Counted from the stretch's first letter, positions 26,401 to 35,239 are shown. The stretch is 64,000 nucleotides of DNA from Phycisphaerales bacterium UBA7800 (GCA_002480565.1 DLCK01000037.1:1-64000), one strand, 5' to 3'. Program-made: numbers and translations. Notes: generated by a model not told the origin, from the letters alone.

Positions 26401-27115
26401 CCCAGTTAATGCGGATGTCCGCCCCGAGTGTTTTATCTTTTTCATCGCGCAATCGCACGGTAGCCGGAGTGTCGATTGCCCCTTGAAAAGCAGGGTAAAA
26501 AGCAGCTGATGCGGGGATATCGCTGGTGATCTGTGGTTTGGAAACGCTGAGTTTACCCCGACCAACGGCTTGCAATGAGAGGGTGTCAATCCACAAGCTT
26601 TCGGTTAGACCATCGACATTGATACGCAAGATGAATTGGGTTTCATCAAGTCCAGTGGCAAAGCGAAGCTCCAATTGTTTCCAATCGTAAGTCCCATCTG
26701 GAATTTGTTTACGGATGTTCCATTTGGGGCCACCGCCGATCCATGCGTGCTTGACAGCTTGTGCCTTGCACCAGAAGGTCAGGCGATATTCAGTCATTGG
26801 CGAAAGGTTTTTGAGCGTCTGGTAAAACGTGCCAAAGACATTAGGTGTCCTGGGGGTTTGGTTTGTCAGACGAATACTCATCTTGCCCTGATGGATGGTT
26901 TGTTTGTCGACCGCCATCGTTGCCTTGGCTTTGTTGGGCGCCCCGAAATGCCAATGCGTGTTGCCTTGTTCGAAATCACCATTGAGCAGTGACTCATGGA
27001 CTGGTAACGTCTGAGGTTCTGCCAAGAGATGCTGTGTGAAAGTTCCATGCAGTAAGGTCACTAGCAACACGATGAATTTACTTAAGCAGGCTTTGGATGG
27101 TCTAAAGGCGTTCAT
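23486..27115 (-). CDS. Secreted GH42-like glycosidase with carbohydrate-binding modules
   Basis: A 1209-residue exported enzyme. A signal peptide covers residues 1-32. A CBM4/9-like sandwich follows (about 40-188, LLNGDFEQGNTHWHF), then a DOMON/CBM9-like domain (about 205-395, MWASDSIQLGLE). A helical linker (500-590) leads to the GH42-type barrel (about 600-1000) and a glutamine-amidotransferase-like trimerisation domain (about 1010-1130). The catalytic pair is Glu746 (LANEP) and Glu909 (FNSENH). GH42 enzymes are mostly beta-galactosidases, so release of galactose or arabinose from a polysaccharide is likely. It follows the pseudopilin gene by 69 bp in the regulator-pseudopilin-glycosidase locus. 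Family fit is good; the specificity is inference. Confidence 0.85.
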   Translation of the reverse strand: MNAFRPSKACLSKFIVLLVTLLHGTFTQHLLAEPQTLPVHESLLNGDFEQGNTHWHFGAPNKAKATMAVDKQTIHQGKMSIRLTNQTPRTPNVFGTFYQTLKNLSPMTEYRLTFWCKAQAVKHAWIGGGPKWNIRKQIPDGTYDWKQLELRFATGLDETQFILRINVDGLTESLWIDTLSLQAVGRGKLSVSKPQITSDIPASAAFYPAFQGAIDTPATVRLRDEKDKTLGADIRINWDMQGLNLNINVIDPTRDPIQDGSGMWASDSIQLGLETQLDQAKASYSATSIELGLTVDSSNVLRQYAWHPTSVLTHTQLPGKGRVHDDGYDISVTIPWAMLNLPEGKRPNIMGINIVINDGNNGNRRCVAWTPGITKTKDPSRFALLQLLDANTPTANAVVLKEGANLALDVKKDLVFGHILSYSQKTVDLQQTALTARMTQGDAHSTLSKVQIPGLEAGQCAMIRFALPASQMPALGRAQFRLNNTKTQQNLAVSMPLTVNDYENNLKNQLQTLNQKLSLFNDTLSKHPLLADDAQLNLSQHIVDRFTKRVAQNKQSLPWSLLQLHEASIVMDQANERLAYLQDHPDAVFTMDIPKGVITHRDGLLWNQDNGEERPAFLYGYGHFAQVIRDLPNMNTLGATVIQRERGPRDAGPDGKLTKGAMSILDTLDQAQDNGVKLELLLSPHYFPTWAVDEDPSVMIKPIPAKFIKYNIDHPVARKAIGQWLDGIVPFVADHPNLLSLCLANEPVYEHAGKDKYSRMAFTAFLKQRYQSLDRLNKNYATNYAVFDQVPLPEACGDDAPISQRLAYYDWVRFNQQHFANWLNWMHTRVKSHTTKPLTHIKQMADIYNRSTFSRGTDPEMISNITDLAGNDCWAYPSPGGTWCYNWQVEQIWYDLLHSFGGQAVFNSENHFILDNSPAQTIAPELTHAVMWQGMQHHVAASTLWVWEEANGIDDLKGSIYYRPGNTHGAGLAMIRGNQFADELAALNQNKAKVALLYSYPSIYWQPDHPSTVTDIYTALSLRGQPVTFISEKQLATGQRSIANDQVQLLILPHATHMTDAAFEGLKQFIADGGKVLAIGSNCAAFDDYGQPRATQPQWLALSPANATQEIAGQLEVILNQYKLAQPVLVNVKTRQAAWGVEYRVIRQSDHYLISMTNFNNSDMELDLTLSQASSRTGVDLLQEKKVLMQRIDLKPAQSRLIRLPLQAQ

Positions 27116-27184
27116 GATTGGAAATACCTCATGATGAATGAATTGGATATGTCTTGTGAATGATGATTGGTGATCACGAATTGA

Positions 27185-27922
27185 TCAATACTTACCGAAC
27201 CACAGTGGGCGATAGACGCTGTCATATAAGACACCACCAGCTGCCACATGCCAGAGGTTTATCATTGGATCTTTGATACTTTTAACATGACCGTCGAAGA
27301 ACATAATATTGCCCGCATCATTATGACGATTGGAGAGCAAGGTACTCGTGCCATAGGGTTCACGAAATGCAAGCATGACATTCCATTGTGATAGGTCATT
27401 GACTTCCTTGCGATCAGCTCGTTCAGCAATGAGAATGGTTTGCGATGCCTGGATTGGCGTAGTGATTTTGCTTGGTTGACGGGCCCACGTCGACGAGCCG
27501 TTTTTCCAACCAAACAATTCTGAATTGGCACCATAGTGACCCCATCGCGGATTATTCGTATCAGTCCGGCCAATTTCTGGACATACCAGAATACGTGGTT
27601 TATCACTGCTCTGATAAACCGGACGCCCCAGGCCGCCATCGACGCATAGATATTCATCCCATGACATGGGGAAAGCCCACATACCGCCAGGGCGACCAGG
27701 ATCAAGGTCAAATCCGATGGGCAGATAATCCTTGTAGGTCTGCGAATAGATCGCCGTCGCCAAACCGATTTGCTTGAGGTTGCTCAGACAGGCTGATGCT
27801 CGCGAAGCTTCCCTTGCCTTGGAAAGTGCAGGCAGAAGAATTGAAATCAGCAGCGAGATAATGCTGATGACCACAAGCAATTCGATAAGCGTAAACGCGC
27901 GATGGATAGCTGTGTGTTTCAT
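27185..27922 (-). CDS. Type IV pseudopilin-like protein, H-X9-DG type
   Basis: A 245-residue protein with a class III prepilin leader: a short basic N-terminus, then the cleavage/methylation motif AFTLIELLVVISIISLL, with Glu at +5 after cleavage, and a hydrophobic helix to about residue 32. The globular part ends with RHNDAGNIMFFDGHV, which contains the H-X9-DG signature of planctomycete and verrucomicrobial pseudopilins. The ATG at 27922 has AGGAAAGG upstream; the longer frame to 27961 is not needed. It is 67 bp downstream of the regulator and 69 bp upstream of the GH42-like gene, all on one strand. It probably sits in the inner membrane; its role here is unknown. Confidence 0.88.
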   Translation of the reverse strand: MKHTAIHRAFTLIELLVVISIISLLISILLPALSKAREASRASACLSNLKQIGLATAIYSQTYKDYLPIGFDLDPGRPGGMWAFPMSWDEYLCVDGGLGRPVYQSSDKPRILVCPEIGRTDTNNPRWGHYGANSELFGWKNGSSTWARQPSKITTPIQASQTILIAERADRKEVNDLSQWNVMLAFREPYGTSTLLSNRHNDAGNIMFFDGHVKSIKDPMINLWHVAAGGVLYDSVYRPLWFGKY

Positions 27923-27989
27923 AAGAAACCTTTCCTGGGAAACCATAACTTTTAATGACATCTAAGGCAGGAAAATTCTGGTAAAAGGA

Positions 27990-29090
27990 TCAACCCGATT
28001 CACCCACGGCCAGTTCAATCGGCAGATGATGTACACATACCGGTAAATCCGGATTCTTAATTCTTTGTAACAGGCATTGGCCAGCCAACTCACCCATGCG
28101 TTGACGTTGTGAATGAATCGTAGTGAGTCTTGGCAGATTGGGTTGCTGGTCATACCCAAAACAACTGAAACACGAAAGCACAGCCACTTCATCAGGCACA
28201 CGAATATTGGCCTGCTCAAGGGCTCGCAATGCGGAAATCGCCGGGTAATCATGGCTTGCCAAGAGAACGCGTGGCTTGATGCCTTGTGACAAGGCATGGG
28301 CCAAAGCCTGTTGCATGTCGATCACCGGATCGGGATTTTCAGCATAACCATGATCGCCATGAGCACGGATAATGTGCGCAGTTGGAATCTGTATCCCGGC
28401 CTGTGCCAATGTATCAATGATGGCCTGTTCCCATTTAATCTGGTCGGAGTTGTTGGGCGATTGCGAAAGAATTCCAAAATCACGATAGCCTTTTTCCAAA
28501 GCGTATTGCACCATGCGCCGGGCAGTCATGTCCATTGGCATGATCACGCGATCCATCCGAACGGATTCGCAACCTGAACCTATAAACGCCATGGGCACCT
28601 TCGACTGGGCCAGTTCTTCACAATCGAGCTTGACCACTTCTTCAGGTACGACATTGAGCACCAGACCTGCCGGCCGCGTCCGAAGCACCCGACTGATCAT
28701 CTCCGGGTAGGCCGCAGCATGGGCATTACAACCATAAATCCCTGGCAACATGTCATTCTGATTGCCCACCACATTGCACAAGCCCTGGTAATAGGGAATC
28801 AAATCGCGATCCAGCGCCAAAGAAACCATGACAATCTGTGATACATCACTTGCCACCTGTTCCGAATCGTTGCTACTGACAAAATAGCCACGACAGGGAT
28901 GATGCTCCACCAAGCCACTTTCGGAAAGCAACTTCAAGGCTCGAACAACCGTGCCTTTGCTGACCTGATCAAGATCCATCAAAGCACGAATCGAAGGCAA
29001 CGGATCGCCGGGGCGCAATTTTCGCTCCAGGATCTCATGCTTGAGTCGATCAGTTAATCGCTGGGGCTTGGAACTGGCAAACGTCGTCAT
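27990..29090 (-). CDS. GntR-type wHTH / LacI-type sugar-binding regulator
   Basis: A 366-residue transcription regulator. The N-terminal GntR winged helix (about residues 5-72; LERKLRPGDPLPSIRALMD, SKGTVVRALKLLSESGLVEHH) is joined to a LacI/periplasmic-binding-protein effector domain (about 85-366), the architecture of AraR-like sugar-responsive repressors. It probably senses a mono- or oligosaccharide released by the enzymes encoded downstream and controls the pseudopilin and glycosidase genes. The ATG at 29090 has GAAGGA upstream. Two 16-base direct repeats at 29177-29192 and 29251-29266 in its upstream region are candidate operators. The ligand is not known. Confidence 0.87.
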   Translation of the reverse strand: MTTFASSKPQRLTDRLKHEILERKLRPGDPLPSIRALMDLDQVSKGTVVRALKLLSESGLVEHHPCRGYFVSSNDSEQVASDVSQIVMVSLALDRDLIPYYQGLCNVVGNQNDMLPGIYGCNAHAAAYPEMISRVLRTRPAGLVLNVVPEEVVKLDCEELAQSKVPMAFIGSGCESVRMDRVIMPMDMTARRMVQYALEKGYRDFGILSQSPNNSDQIKWEQAIIDTLAQAGIQIPTAHIIRAHGDHGYAENPDPVIDMQQALAHALSQGIKPRVLLASHDYPAISALRALEQANIRVPDEVAVLSCFSCFGYDQQPNLPRLTTIHSQRQRMGELAGQCLLQRIKNPDLPVCVHHLPIELAVGESG

Positions 29091-29795
29091 AGGGATAGAG
29101 TCCTTCAAAAGATGACAAAGAGTCATTTAATCATAGAACCTGAACCCAAAAGGTCAAACACCACACAATAACAGGACTCTGTGTCTATTTGTAAAATGTT
29201 TAATTGAAATATTTTATATATTTAATATTATTTTGTAATTAATTTTGACCCACTGTGCCTATTTGGTACTGCAAAGCACGTCCATACGAATCAATATCGA
29301 CAATTAATCAGTTTTCGAATCAATGAGAAAACAGCCCTTGCTTTCCGGTAAGTACTTTTAAAAATGTACTCGAGCCGTTGAAGTCATTAATACGACTTGG
29401 CTACAGTTCCGGGATAGAGCCGTTGATTTGCAATGTCGAATCAGACATCAGGAAAGCCAATGCAGCACCGGATTTCAGGCTATTCAGACTACTGCCAATC
29501 AGGATTGGTAAAAGAAAGTCTCGAAAGTCGACAAAGAATGCGACAATTGTATTAGCCTAAATCAAATCGATATTGACCTGTCGTGGCACCTCAATTGATC
29601 TGCCAGTCCTTAAGGGCTTAGGTCGTGTATCCTCCCCTATCGCCATCAAATGCATGTGTAGTCACCGAAGACACTGCTTTAATGCACTTCTTGTCAAATG
29701 ACAAAAATAGCGACAAGCCCCAAGCGGTTTTTTGATACGTTAAATTTCTGATCGCAATTCAAAATTTCACGTCAAGGCGTTACCATTGTCGGCCC
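29091..29795. other. A+T-rich divergent intergenic region
   Basis: 705 bases between the regulator and queA. The segment 29190-29250 is very A+T-rich. It lies between two similar 16-mers, CTCTGTGTCTATTTGT (29177-29192) and CACTGTGCCTATTTGG (29251-29266). A 60-codon frame at 29378-29560 has no ribosome-binding site and is not supported. Confidence 0.5.
29177..29266. promoter_or_regulatory. Paired direct repeats flanking an A+T-rich core, candidate operators
   Basis: The 16-mers at 29177-29192 and 29251-29266 agree at 13 positions and are offset by 74 bases, close to seven helical turns, so bound proteins would face the same side. They lie 87-176 bases upstream of the GntR/LacI-type regulator start. 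Confidence 0.45.
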
Positions 29796-30875
29796 ATGCT
29801 CACACGTGACCTTCATTTTGACCTGCCTGATTCGCTCATTGCTACCACAGCTGCACAGCCACGTGACAGTTCGCGACTACTGGTCTGTGATCGCTCGACG
29901 AATCAACTTGAACATCTGCATGTCAAAGACCTGGCCACCCGAACCGACTTACTGCGTGACGGTGACCTGCTGGTCTTTAATCAGACGCGCGTGTTACCTG
30001 CTTTCCTATCAGGCAGTCGGACTGCTACTGGTGGTAAAGTCACCGGCCTGTACCTCAACGCCACCGACGAAACCCATTGGCAGGTGATGCTCGAATCACG
30101 GGGCAAACTCCAAGCCGGTGAAACGATCGCTCTGTCAGATGACAGTCACCTTCAACTACTTGAGCGTATTGATGGCGGCGAATGGCTTGCCGAGGTTCAC
30201 AGCCCCCTGTCGACCCTTGACTTGCTCAAACAAGTCGGTTCAACACCATTGCCTCCCTACATCCGAAAGGCACGTCGCCAGCAAGGTCTCGAAGAAATCT
30301 CCGACGAAGACCAGACGCGATACAACACGGTCTACGCACAGACGTTTGGTTCGGTCGCTGCCCCTACTGCGGGTTTGCATTTCACGCCTCAATTGCTTGA
30401 AGCCTTAACCGCCCGTGGGATCGAGCTTGCTTATGTGACGCTTCATGTGGGGATGGGGACGTTCATGCCTGTCCGGACCGAACGTGTTGAAGACCACCCG
30501 ATTCATAGCGAGCCGATAACCGTTACACAGCAGACACTAGCGCAACTCAAACGCGCCAGGCAACAAGACAGACGTATCGTGCCAGTAGGTACAACCACTG
30601 TGCGGACTCTCGAATCCCTGCCGGAGAATTGGCAGCAGATCGACGGAGACTACGCAGCCAACACGTCTTTGTACATCTATCCCGAGCGGTCAGATTTCAC
30701 GTATCGCTTTACCGATGCGATGATGACCAACTTCCACCTGCCTGAGTCGACTTTGCTGGCGATGGTAGCCACGCTACCGGACACTGGTTTGCCCCGACTG
30801 ATGGACTGGTATCAACAGGCGATCGCTGCGAAGTATCGGTTTTATTCATATGGTGATGCGATGTTGATTTTGTGA
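29796..30875 (+). CDS. queA: tRNA preQ1(34) S-adenosylmethionine ribosyltransferase-isomerase
   Basis: A 359-residue QueA. It transfers and isomerises the ribosyl part of S-adenosylmethionine onto preQ1 at the tRNA wobble position, giving epoxyqueuosine. Family hallmarks run along the whole length: the N-terminal FDLPDSLIATTAAQPRD, LLVFNQTRVLPA, ISDEDQTRYNTVYAQTFGSVA, APTAGLHFT, LHVGMGTFMPVRTE and the C-terminal TNFHLPESTLLAMV. Length is normal. It stands alone; no tgt or queG is next to it. A palindromic repeat follows 15 bases after the stop. Identification is secure. Confidence 0.95.
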   Translation: MLTRDLHFDLPDSLIATTAAQPRDSSRLLVCDRSTNQLEHLHVKDLATRTDLLRDGDLLVFNQTRVLPAFLSGSRTATGGKVTGLYLNATDETHWQVMLESRGKLQAGETIALSDDSHLQLLERIDGGEWLAEVHSPLSTLDLLKQVGSTPLPPYIRKARRQQGLEEISDEDQTRYNTVYAQTFGSVAAPTAGLHFTPQLLEALTARGIELAYVTLHVGMGTFMPVRTERVEDHPIHSEPITVTQQTLAQLKRARQQDRRIVPVGTTTVRTLESLPENWQQIDGDYAANTSLYIYPERSDFTYRFTDAMMTNFHLPESTLLAMVATLPDTGLPRLMDWYQQAIAAKYRFYSYGDAMLIL

Positions 30876-30890
30876 TTCTTGAACTTCGTT

Positions 30891-31080
30891 AGTTTTGTTT
30901 TTAACACGAAGGCACGAAGGTCACAAAGGACACGAAGTTTAAGACAAAAAATTTGTGCCAAACCCAAACAGGTTGAGTGTGCAGACGATGTTCGACATGC
31001 AGAAACATTTGAAGATCTGTCTTTTCAGAAACAAATGTCTTTCTTCGTGTCCTTCGCGCCTTCGTGTTAAAAACAAAATC
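30891..31080. repeat. Palindromic intergenic element, AACACGAAGG family
   Basis: The left arm, TTTTGTTTTTAACACGAAGG... (30892-30937), is inverted in the right arm, ...CCTTCGTGTTAAAAACAAAA (31043-31080), with iterations of CACGAAGG inside both arms. The interior of about 105 bases has further weak dyads. Short frames across it on both strands are spurious. It lies between queA and a membrane protein gene. Confidence 0.85.
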
Positions 31081-31214
31081 GGACAATCCCCCCAACATCC
31101 AATCCCCCCCCTCGCCCATCTTTCCCTTATAAACCGACTAATCCCACCGGTATTTTGCGTTGCGTGTCCATCTGGCTTATTCAAGAGACCTTGTTAGCCG
31201 AACCTTGAAATGAC

Positions 31215-32009
31215 ATGGAAGGTTTACCCACCGAACAACTCGAAATGGTGGCATCAATTGAGCCACGGCTGATTGCCTTTGGGTTTCTTGCTTTCTTTGG
31301 CATGATCCTCTGGGTATTTGGCAGAAAGCTTGCACGCTCTGGATGCGGCATATCAGGGCTGATGGCTGGGGTGAGTTTTGCCATGATTTTGCCCTCATCC
31401 CATGAGTCACCACAGTCACTATTGATCGCCGTTTGTATTGGTGGAGTGGTCGGATTCTTACTTGCATGGTTTCTGTTTCGGGTCGCAAGTGGTTTGACTT
31501 TGGCGGTCACACTTGCTTTAGCGATACCCATTGCTGATTTGGCATGGCGTGATAATCTCCCACCTGTCATCCCCATCAAGGTCGAAACCGACGTCACGCC
31601 CCACTTGGCCCAAGGTGTTCAAACCAAGGATGTGATCCCAATCGCTTTAGAGGTCAAGCCGTTCCTGCATCGAAATGTGACCATCCAACGTGACTCGATC
31701 CGCAATTGGCGAGATCAACTGGATACCGACACACGACATACGATGGGAGCACTGGCGTTAGCGGGCGCACTTTCAGGCCTGTTTATCGGACTGGTTTTCC
31801 CATACCTGGCAACATCCGCGGAGTCCTCTTTGTTCGGGGGCATGTTGATGCTCATCGGCTTCTGGAACCTTGCTGCGCACTTTAAAGTGCCTATTCCAAC
31901 GGAAAAAATCGCATCCGCCCCACAGGTTGCCATCGCCGTAGGTCTGATAACAATAATGGGCATCATCGCACAATGGATCATGTGGCGAAAAAAATCGACT
32001 GCTAAATAA
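31215..32009 (+). CDS. Multi-pass membrane protein, unknown function
   Basis: A 264-residue membrane protein. Hydrophobic segments lie at about residues 16-34, 45-62, 68-84, 90-110, 176-196, 203-222 and 238-256. A soluble loop of about 60 residues (115-175) sits in the middle. No enzyme motif is visible. It precedes another small membrane protein of similar character (89-bp gap), and the N-terminal layout of short helices recalls TMEM198/DUF4203-like proteins, though less clearly than its neighbour. The ATG at 31215 is the only in-frame candidate near the ORF start. Transport or structural roles are both possible. Confidence 0.65.
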   Translation: MEGLPTEQLEMVASIEPRLIAFGFLAFFGMILWVFGRKLARSGCGISGLMAGVSFAMILPSSHESPQSLLIAVCIGGVVGFLLAWFLFRVASGLTLAVTLALAIPIADLAWRDNLPPVIPIKVETDVTPHLAQGVQTKDVIPIALEVKPFLHRNVTIQRDSIRNWRDQLDTDTRHTMGALALAGALSGLFIGLVFPYLATSAESSLFGGMLMLIGFWNLAAHFKVPIPTEKIASAPQVAIAVGLITIMGIIAQWIMWRKKSTAK

Positions 32010-32098
32010 ACGACATATGCAAAAATGCCGATATTCAATCTATGTCCTAACGGAGTCTGCATGGCAGATGGCCGAGATTGACTGAAAGGTAGACGCAA

Positions 32099-32836
32099 AT
32101 GTTATCACTACTATTAGCCCAAACTGGTATCAATGACGGGAACGTTTTTGATGTTGTCAACAGCATCTTTGCTCGCGGTGACACCTTGGCACATCCTGAA
32201 GATTTGACCACTGCCCTGCGAAGCATGTCCATTGTCTGGGGGACGATTTTCCTCGTCGCCGGACTGGTCACCATGCTCAACGGCTACAAGTGCTACAAGA
32301 CAGTGATCATTGTCACGGCATCGGCTATCGGCGCTTTTGCTGGTTATGCACTGGGTAAACAATTGGAAAACCAGGCAGCGTACATCGTCGCCGGCTGTCT
32401 TTCGATTCTTATGGCGGTGGGTTGCTGGCCGTTAATGAAGTATGCAGTCGCTGTGATCGGCGGGATGGCAGGTGCGTTTATCGGGGCCAATACATGGGCT
32501 TCAATTGCAGCAGTCATGAAGGACACTACCCGCGCCGAAGCCATGATGCAAAACTATTGGATCGGTGCCCTGATTGGTTTACTTGTCTGTGGCATGCTGT
32601 CCTTTATCGTCTTTAAATTCTCCGTGGTCATGTTCACCAGTTTTGGTGGATCGACCATCGCAGTTTTTGGCGCCATCGCCCTGCTGCTACAGGTTCCACT
32701 TTGGCAGGAGACCGTACAGTCATCACTGACGGCTCATCCGATTGTGATCCCACTGCTCATTGCGGTTCCTTCAGTCATCGGACTGATCATGCAACAGCAG
32801 CAGAACACCGCCAATGTCAAAAAGCCTGATAAATAA
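32099..32836 (+). CDS. DUF4203/TMEM198-like membrane protein
   Basis: A 245-residue protein with about seven closely spaced membrane helices between residues 42 and 232, many of them Gly/Ala-rich (AIGAFAGYALGKQ, GGMAGAFIGANTW). Their rhythm resembles the TMEM198-type DUF4203 family. The function of that family in bacteria is unknown. GAAAGG precedes the ATG at 32099. It probably shares a transcript with the preceding membrane protein gene and ends at a good terminator (32864-32899). The N-terminus before the first helix holds about 40 polar residues. No enzyme motif is seen. Confidence 0.65.
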   Translation: MLSLLLAQTGINDGNVFDVVNSIFARGDTLAHPEDLTTALRSMSIVWGTIFLVAGLVTMLNGYKCYKTVIIVTASAIGAFAGYALGKQLENQAAYIVAGCLSILMAVGCWPLMKYAVAVIGGMAGAFIGANTWASIAAVMKDTTRAEAMMQNYWIGALIGLLVCGMLSFIVFKFSVVMFTSFGGSTIAVFGAIALLLQVPLWQETVQSSLTAHPIVIPLLIAVPSVIGLIMQQQQNTANVKKPDK

Positions 32837-32863
32837 ACAAGCAATACAATCATGAAATTCGCC

Positions 32864-32899
32864 AACCCGTTGTCTTATCGACAGCGGGTTGTTTTTTAT
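32864..32899 (+). terminator. Rho-independent terminator
   Basis: AACCCG-TTGTC (32864-32874) pairs with GACAG-CGGGTT around a short loop, followed by GTTTTTT. It ends the two-gene membrane protein unit. Confidence 0.85.
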
Positions 32900-32985
32900 A
32901 TTTCCATGAACAGAGATTTAAACTTGACGCCAAGTTTGTTACCGGTACGCTCATAGCTTCCCGCCGTTGATCCAGGAGCTTTCAT

Positions 32986-33819
32986 ATGAATCTGTCGATC
33001 CAATCCACTGCCAAGTTACACAACGGTGTCAAAATGCCCATGCTCGGGTATGGCACCTTCAAGTGTCCCGATGATGCCCAGACGATTGACGCGATCCAAT
33101 GTGCCGTCGATGCAGGCTATCGGCATTTTGACACAGCAATGATTTACAAAAATGAAGAGACTGTCGGCAAAGCCATCCGTGAATGTGGTGTTGGCCGTGA
33201 AGAAATTTTTGTGACGACCAAGTGTTGGAACACGGATCTACGCCAAGGCCCACAGGCTGTTCTCAAGGCATTTGACGCTTCACTGGGACGGTTGGGATTG
33301 GACTATGTTGATCTGTATCTTGTCCACTGGCCAACGGGGGATTTCGTCTCCTATTGGAAGTCGTTTGAAAAGATTTATGCTTCGGGTAAAGCCAGGGCGA
33401 TCGGCGTGAGCAACTTCATGACACATCATCTTGAAAAACTACTCCCCTCCTGTGAAGTCACTCCGATGGTCAATCAGGTCGAGTGTCACCCTGAACATTC
33501 AGACCCAAAGCTCAGAGCGTTTTGCAAAGACAATCACATCGTCTTTGAAGCTTGGTCGCCTTTAGCCCAAGGGCGTTTTGCAGAGATTGAAATGATCACT
33601 GATCTGGCGGACAAGTATGGCAAGACCGCAGCACAGATGGTACTCCGCTGGGATCTGCAATCTGAAATCGTCACGATTCCCAAGTCGATGACACCTAGCC
33701 GGATCAAGGAAAACGCGGACATCTTTGATTTTGAAATCTCACCTGAAGACATGGATGCCATCACCGCATTGGATGAAACAAAACGTGTTGGCCCGCATCC
33801 CGATGAGATTACGTTCTGA
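32986..33819 (+). CDS. Aldo/keto reductase, 2,5-diketo-gluconate reductase-like
   Basis: A 277-residue NADPH-dependent reductase of the AKR superfamily, closer to the 2,5-diketo-D-gluconate reductase group than the other AKR in this window. Visible are YRHFDTAMIYKNEETVGKA (Asp and Tyr of the active site), FVTTKCWN (Lys), DLYLVHWPTGD (His), IGVSNF and QVECHPE, followed by the C-terminal IPKSMTPSRIKEN cofactor-binding segment. AGGAG lies 7 bases before the ATG. The gene is single, after a terminator and convergent with pabB. It probably reduces sugar-derived or toxic carbonyls; the substrate is unproven. Confidence 0.9.
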   Translation: MNLSIQSTAKLHNGVKMPMLGYGTFKCPDDAQTIDAIQCAVDAGYRHFDTAMIYKNEETVGKAIRECGVGREEIFVTTKCWNTDLRQGPQAVLKAFDASLGRLGLDYVDLYLVHWPTGDFVSYWKSFEKIYASGKARAIGVSNFMTHHLEKLLPSCEVTPMVNQVECHPEHSDPKLRAFCKDNHIVFEAWSPLAQGRFAEIEMITDLADKYGKTAAQMVLRWDLQSEIVTIPKSMTPSRIKENADIFDFEISPEDMDAITALDETKRVGPHPDEITF

Positions 33820-33889
33820 TACGGTCACATATTGTAAGTAAGACATCAGCGACACGCCCCGGAAGTCTCGCAGCTATTTGGGATCGCAG

Positions 33890-35173
33890 TTATTTACTGA
33901 GACCTAAAGCGCGTTCGATGCCTTGGGCTTTGATGCGGGTTTCGTCGTATTCCTGTGATGGGACCGAATCACTGACAATCCCGCCACCCACGCTGTAATC
34001 AATCCGACCGCTGTTGTCAGCAAGTTGCTCGATGAGCATGGTGCGGATGGCAATGTTCAAACTGCAGCCATGTTCCGCGGAGATATAGCCGATGCAGCCG
34101 CAGTACGGGCCACGGCGTACAGGTTCAAGCTCATCAATAATTTGCATCGCTCGGACTTTGGGGGCACCGGTGATTGACCCGCCGGGCATGGTCGCTCGCA
34201 GCAGGTCGAACACATCTTTATCTTCAGTTAATTGACCTTGAACTGTTGCCACCCCGTGATGGACGGTTGGGTGTGATTCAATCTCTCGGGCTTTGGTGAC
34301 TTGGACGGTCCCAAACTGGCAGACGCGTCCAAGATCGTTTCGCATCAAGTCCACGATCATGTGCAGTTCCGCCTGATCCTTGATACTGTTTTCCAATTCG
34401 TCAGCGGATACCGAGGCCCCAAGCGTTCCCTTGATTGGCCGTGTGATGACTTGCCCGTCGGTAGAAACTTGCAGGAATAGTTCCGGGCTACTTGATGCGA
34501 TGACGCGTTGATCAAGTTGTTCGAGATATGCTGCGTACCATGCAGGCGAATGGTTCATCAGCGAAGCAAACATGTTGCGTTGGGCATGTGGGTATTGACC
34601 GGTGTATGGCGCTGTAAATCGCTGCGTGAGATTGACCTGAAAGACATCGCCTGCATGGATGTAGTCGATGCATTTCTGTACCGCCTGCTCATAGTCTTCG
34701 CGCGATGCAAAGACACTTTGCGCAGGGCTGATCGAACAATCAGCAGTCTGTGATGCCTTGATGTAGTCTTTGAGTTTCAGTCGTTGGTCGCCACATTGAT
34801 ACCACTGCTTGGCCAGATGGTCATAGAGCAGATAAGTCGCACAGTAATCCCAGTGCATGATCGGCCAATCACGGTCGTCGGTCGCCTGCGTTGGCAAGGT
34901 CTCCACATAACGTCCCAAGTCATAACTCAGATGCCCGATCCAGATGCCGCGTTGATGTTGTTTCGTGACTTGGCGGAGTTGGGCAAAGGGATCACCAGCC
35001 GAAAATTTGGTGAACCTGAACGTGATTTTGGGGAATCCGATGAGGGTGCAGTTGGCCCAAGTATGATCCAATCGACCAGAGTGGAGCATCAGGACACGAA
35101 CCGCCGGATCGAGTTGGGCAAGCAACTGCATCGGCGAAACATCAAGCTGTAGCGGGTTGCCATGCGGTTTCAT
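33890..35173 (-). CDS. pabB: Aminodeoxychorismate synthase component I
   Basis: A 427-residue chorismate-utilising enzyme. It makes 4-amino-4-deoxychorismate, a precursor of p-aminobenzoate and folate, using ammonia from a glutaminase partner. The C-terminal catalytic domain shows GDVFQVNLTQRF, SSSPELFL, TRPIKGT (Lys in this motif is typical of PabB rather than TrpE), MRNDLGRVC, ATMPGGSITGAPK and RRGPYCGCIGY. Length suits PabB without a fused PabC or PabA. It diverges from the photolyase gene over only 66 bp. That may reflect a link, since many photolyases use a folate antenna, but this is inference. Confidence 0.9.
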   Translation of the reverse strand: MKPHGNPLQLDVSPMQLLAQLDPAVRVLMLHSGRLDHTWANCTLIGFPKITFRFTKFSAGDPFAQLRQVTKQHQRGIWIGHLSYDLGRYVETLPTQATDDRDWPIMHWDYCATYLLYDHLAKQWYQCGDQRLKLKDYIKASQTADCSISPAQSVFASREDYEQAVQKCIDYIHAGDVFQVNLTQRFTAPYTGQYPHAQRNMFASLMNHSPAWYAAYLEQLDQRVIASSSPELFLQVSTDGQVITRPIKGTLGASVSADELENSIKDQAELHMIVDLMRNDLGRVCQFGTVQVTKAREIESHPTVHHGVATVQGQLTEDKDVFDLLRATMPGGSITGAPKVRAMQIIDELEPVRRGPYCGCIGYISAEHGCSLNIAIRTMLIEQLADNSGRIDYSVGGGIVSDSVPSQEYDETRIKAQGIERALGLSK

Positions 35174-35239
35174 CTGCGCACATCATAGCCCCCTGGATGT
35201 TTGGTTGCATCGGCAATCGCGTGAACTTATGTTGATGGG

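Noticed and set aside
29378..29560. 60-codon plus-strand frame upstream of queA
   Set aside because: It has no ribosome-binding site, and its composition and basic residue content look random.
30879..31197. Five short frames on both strands after queA
   Set aside because: All lie across the AACACGAAGG palindrome and encode the repeat.
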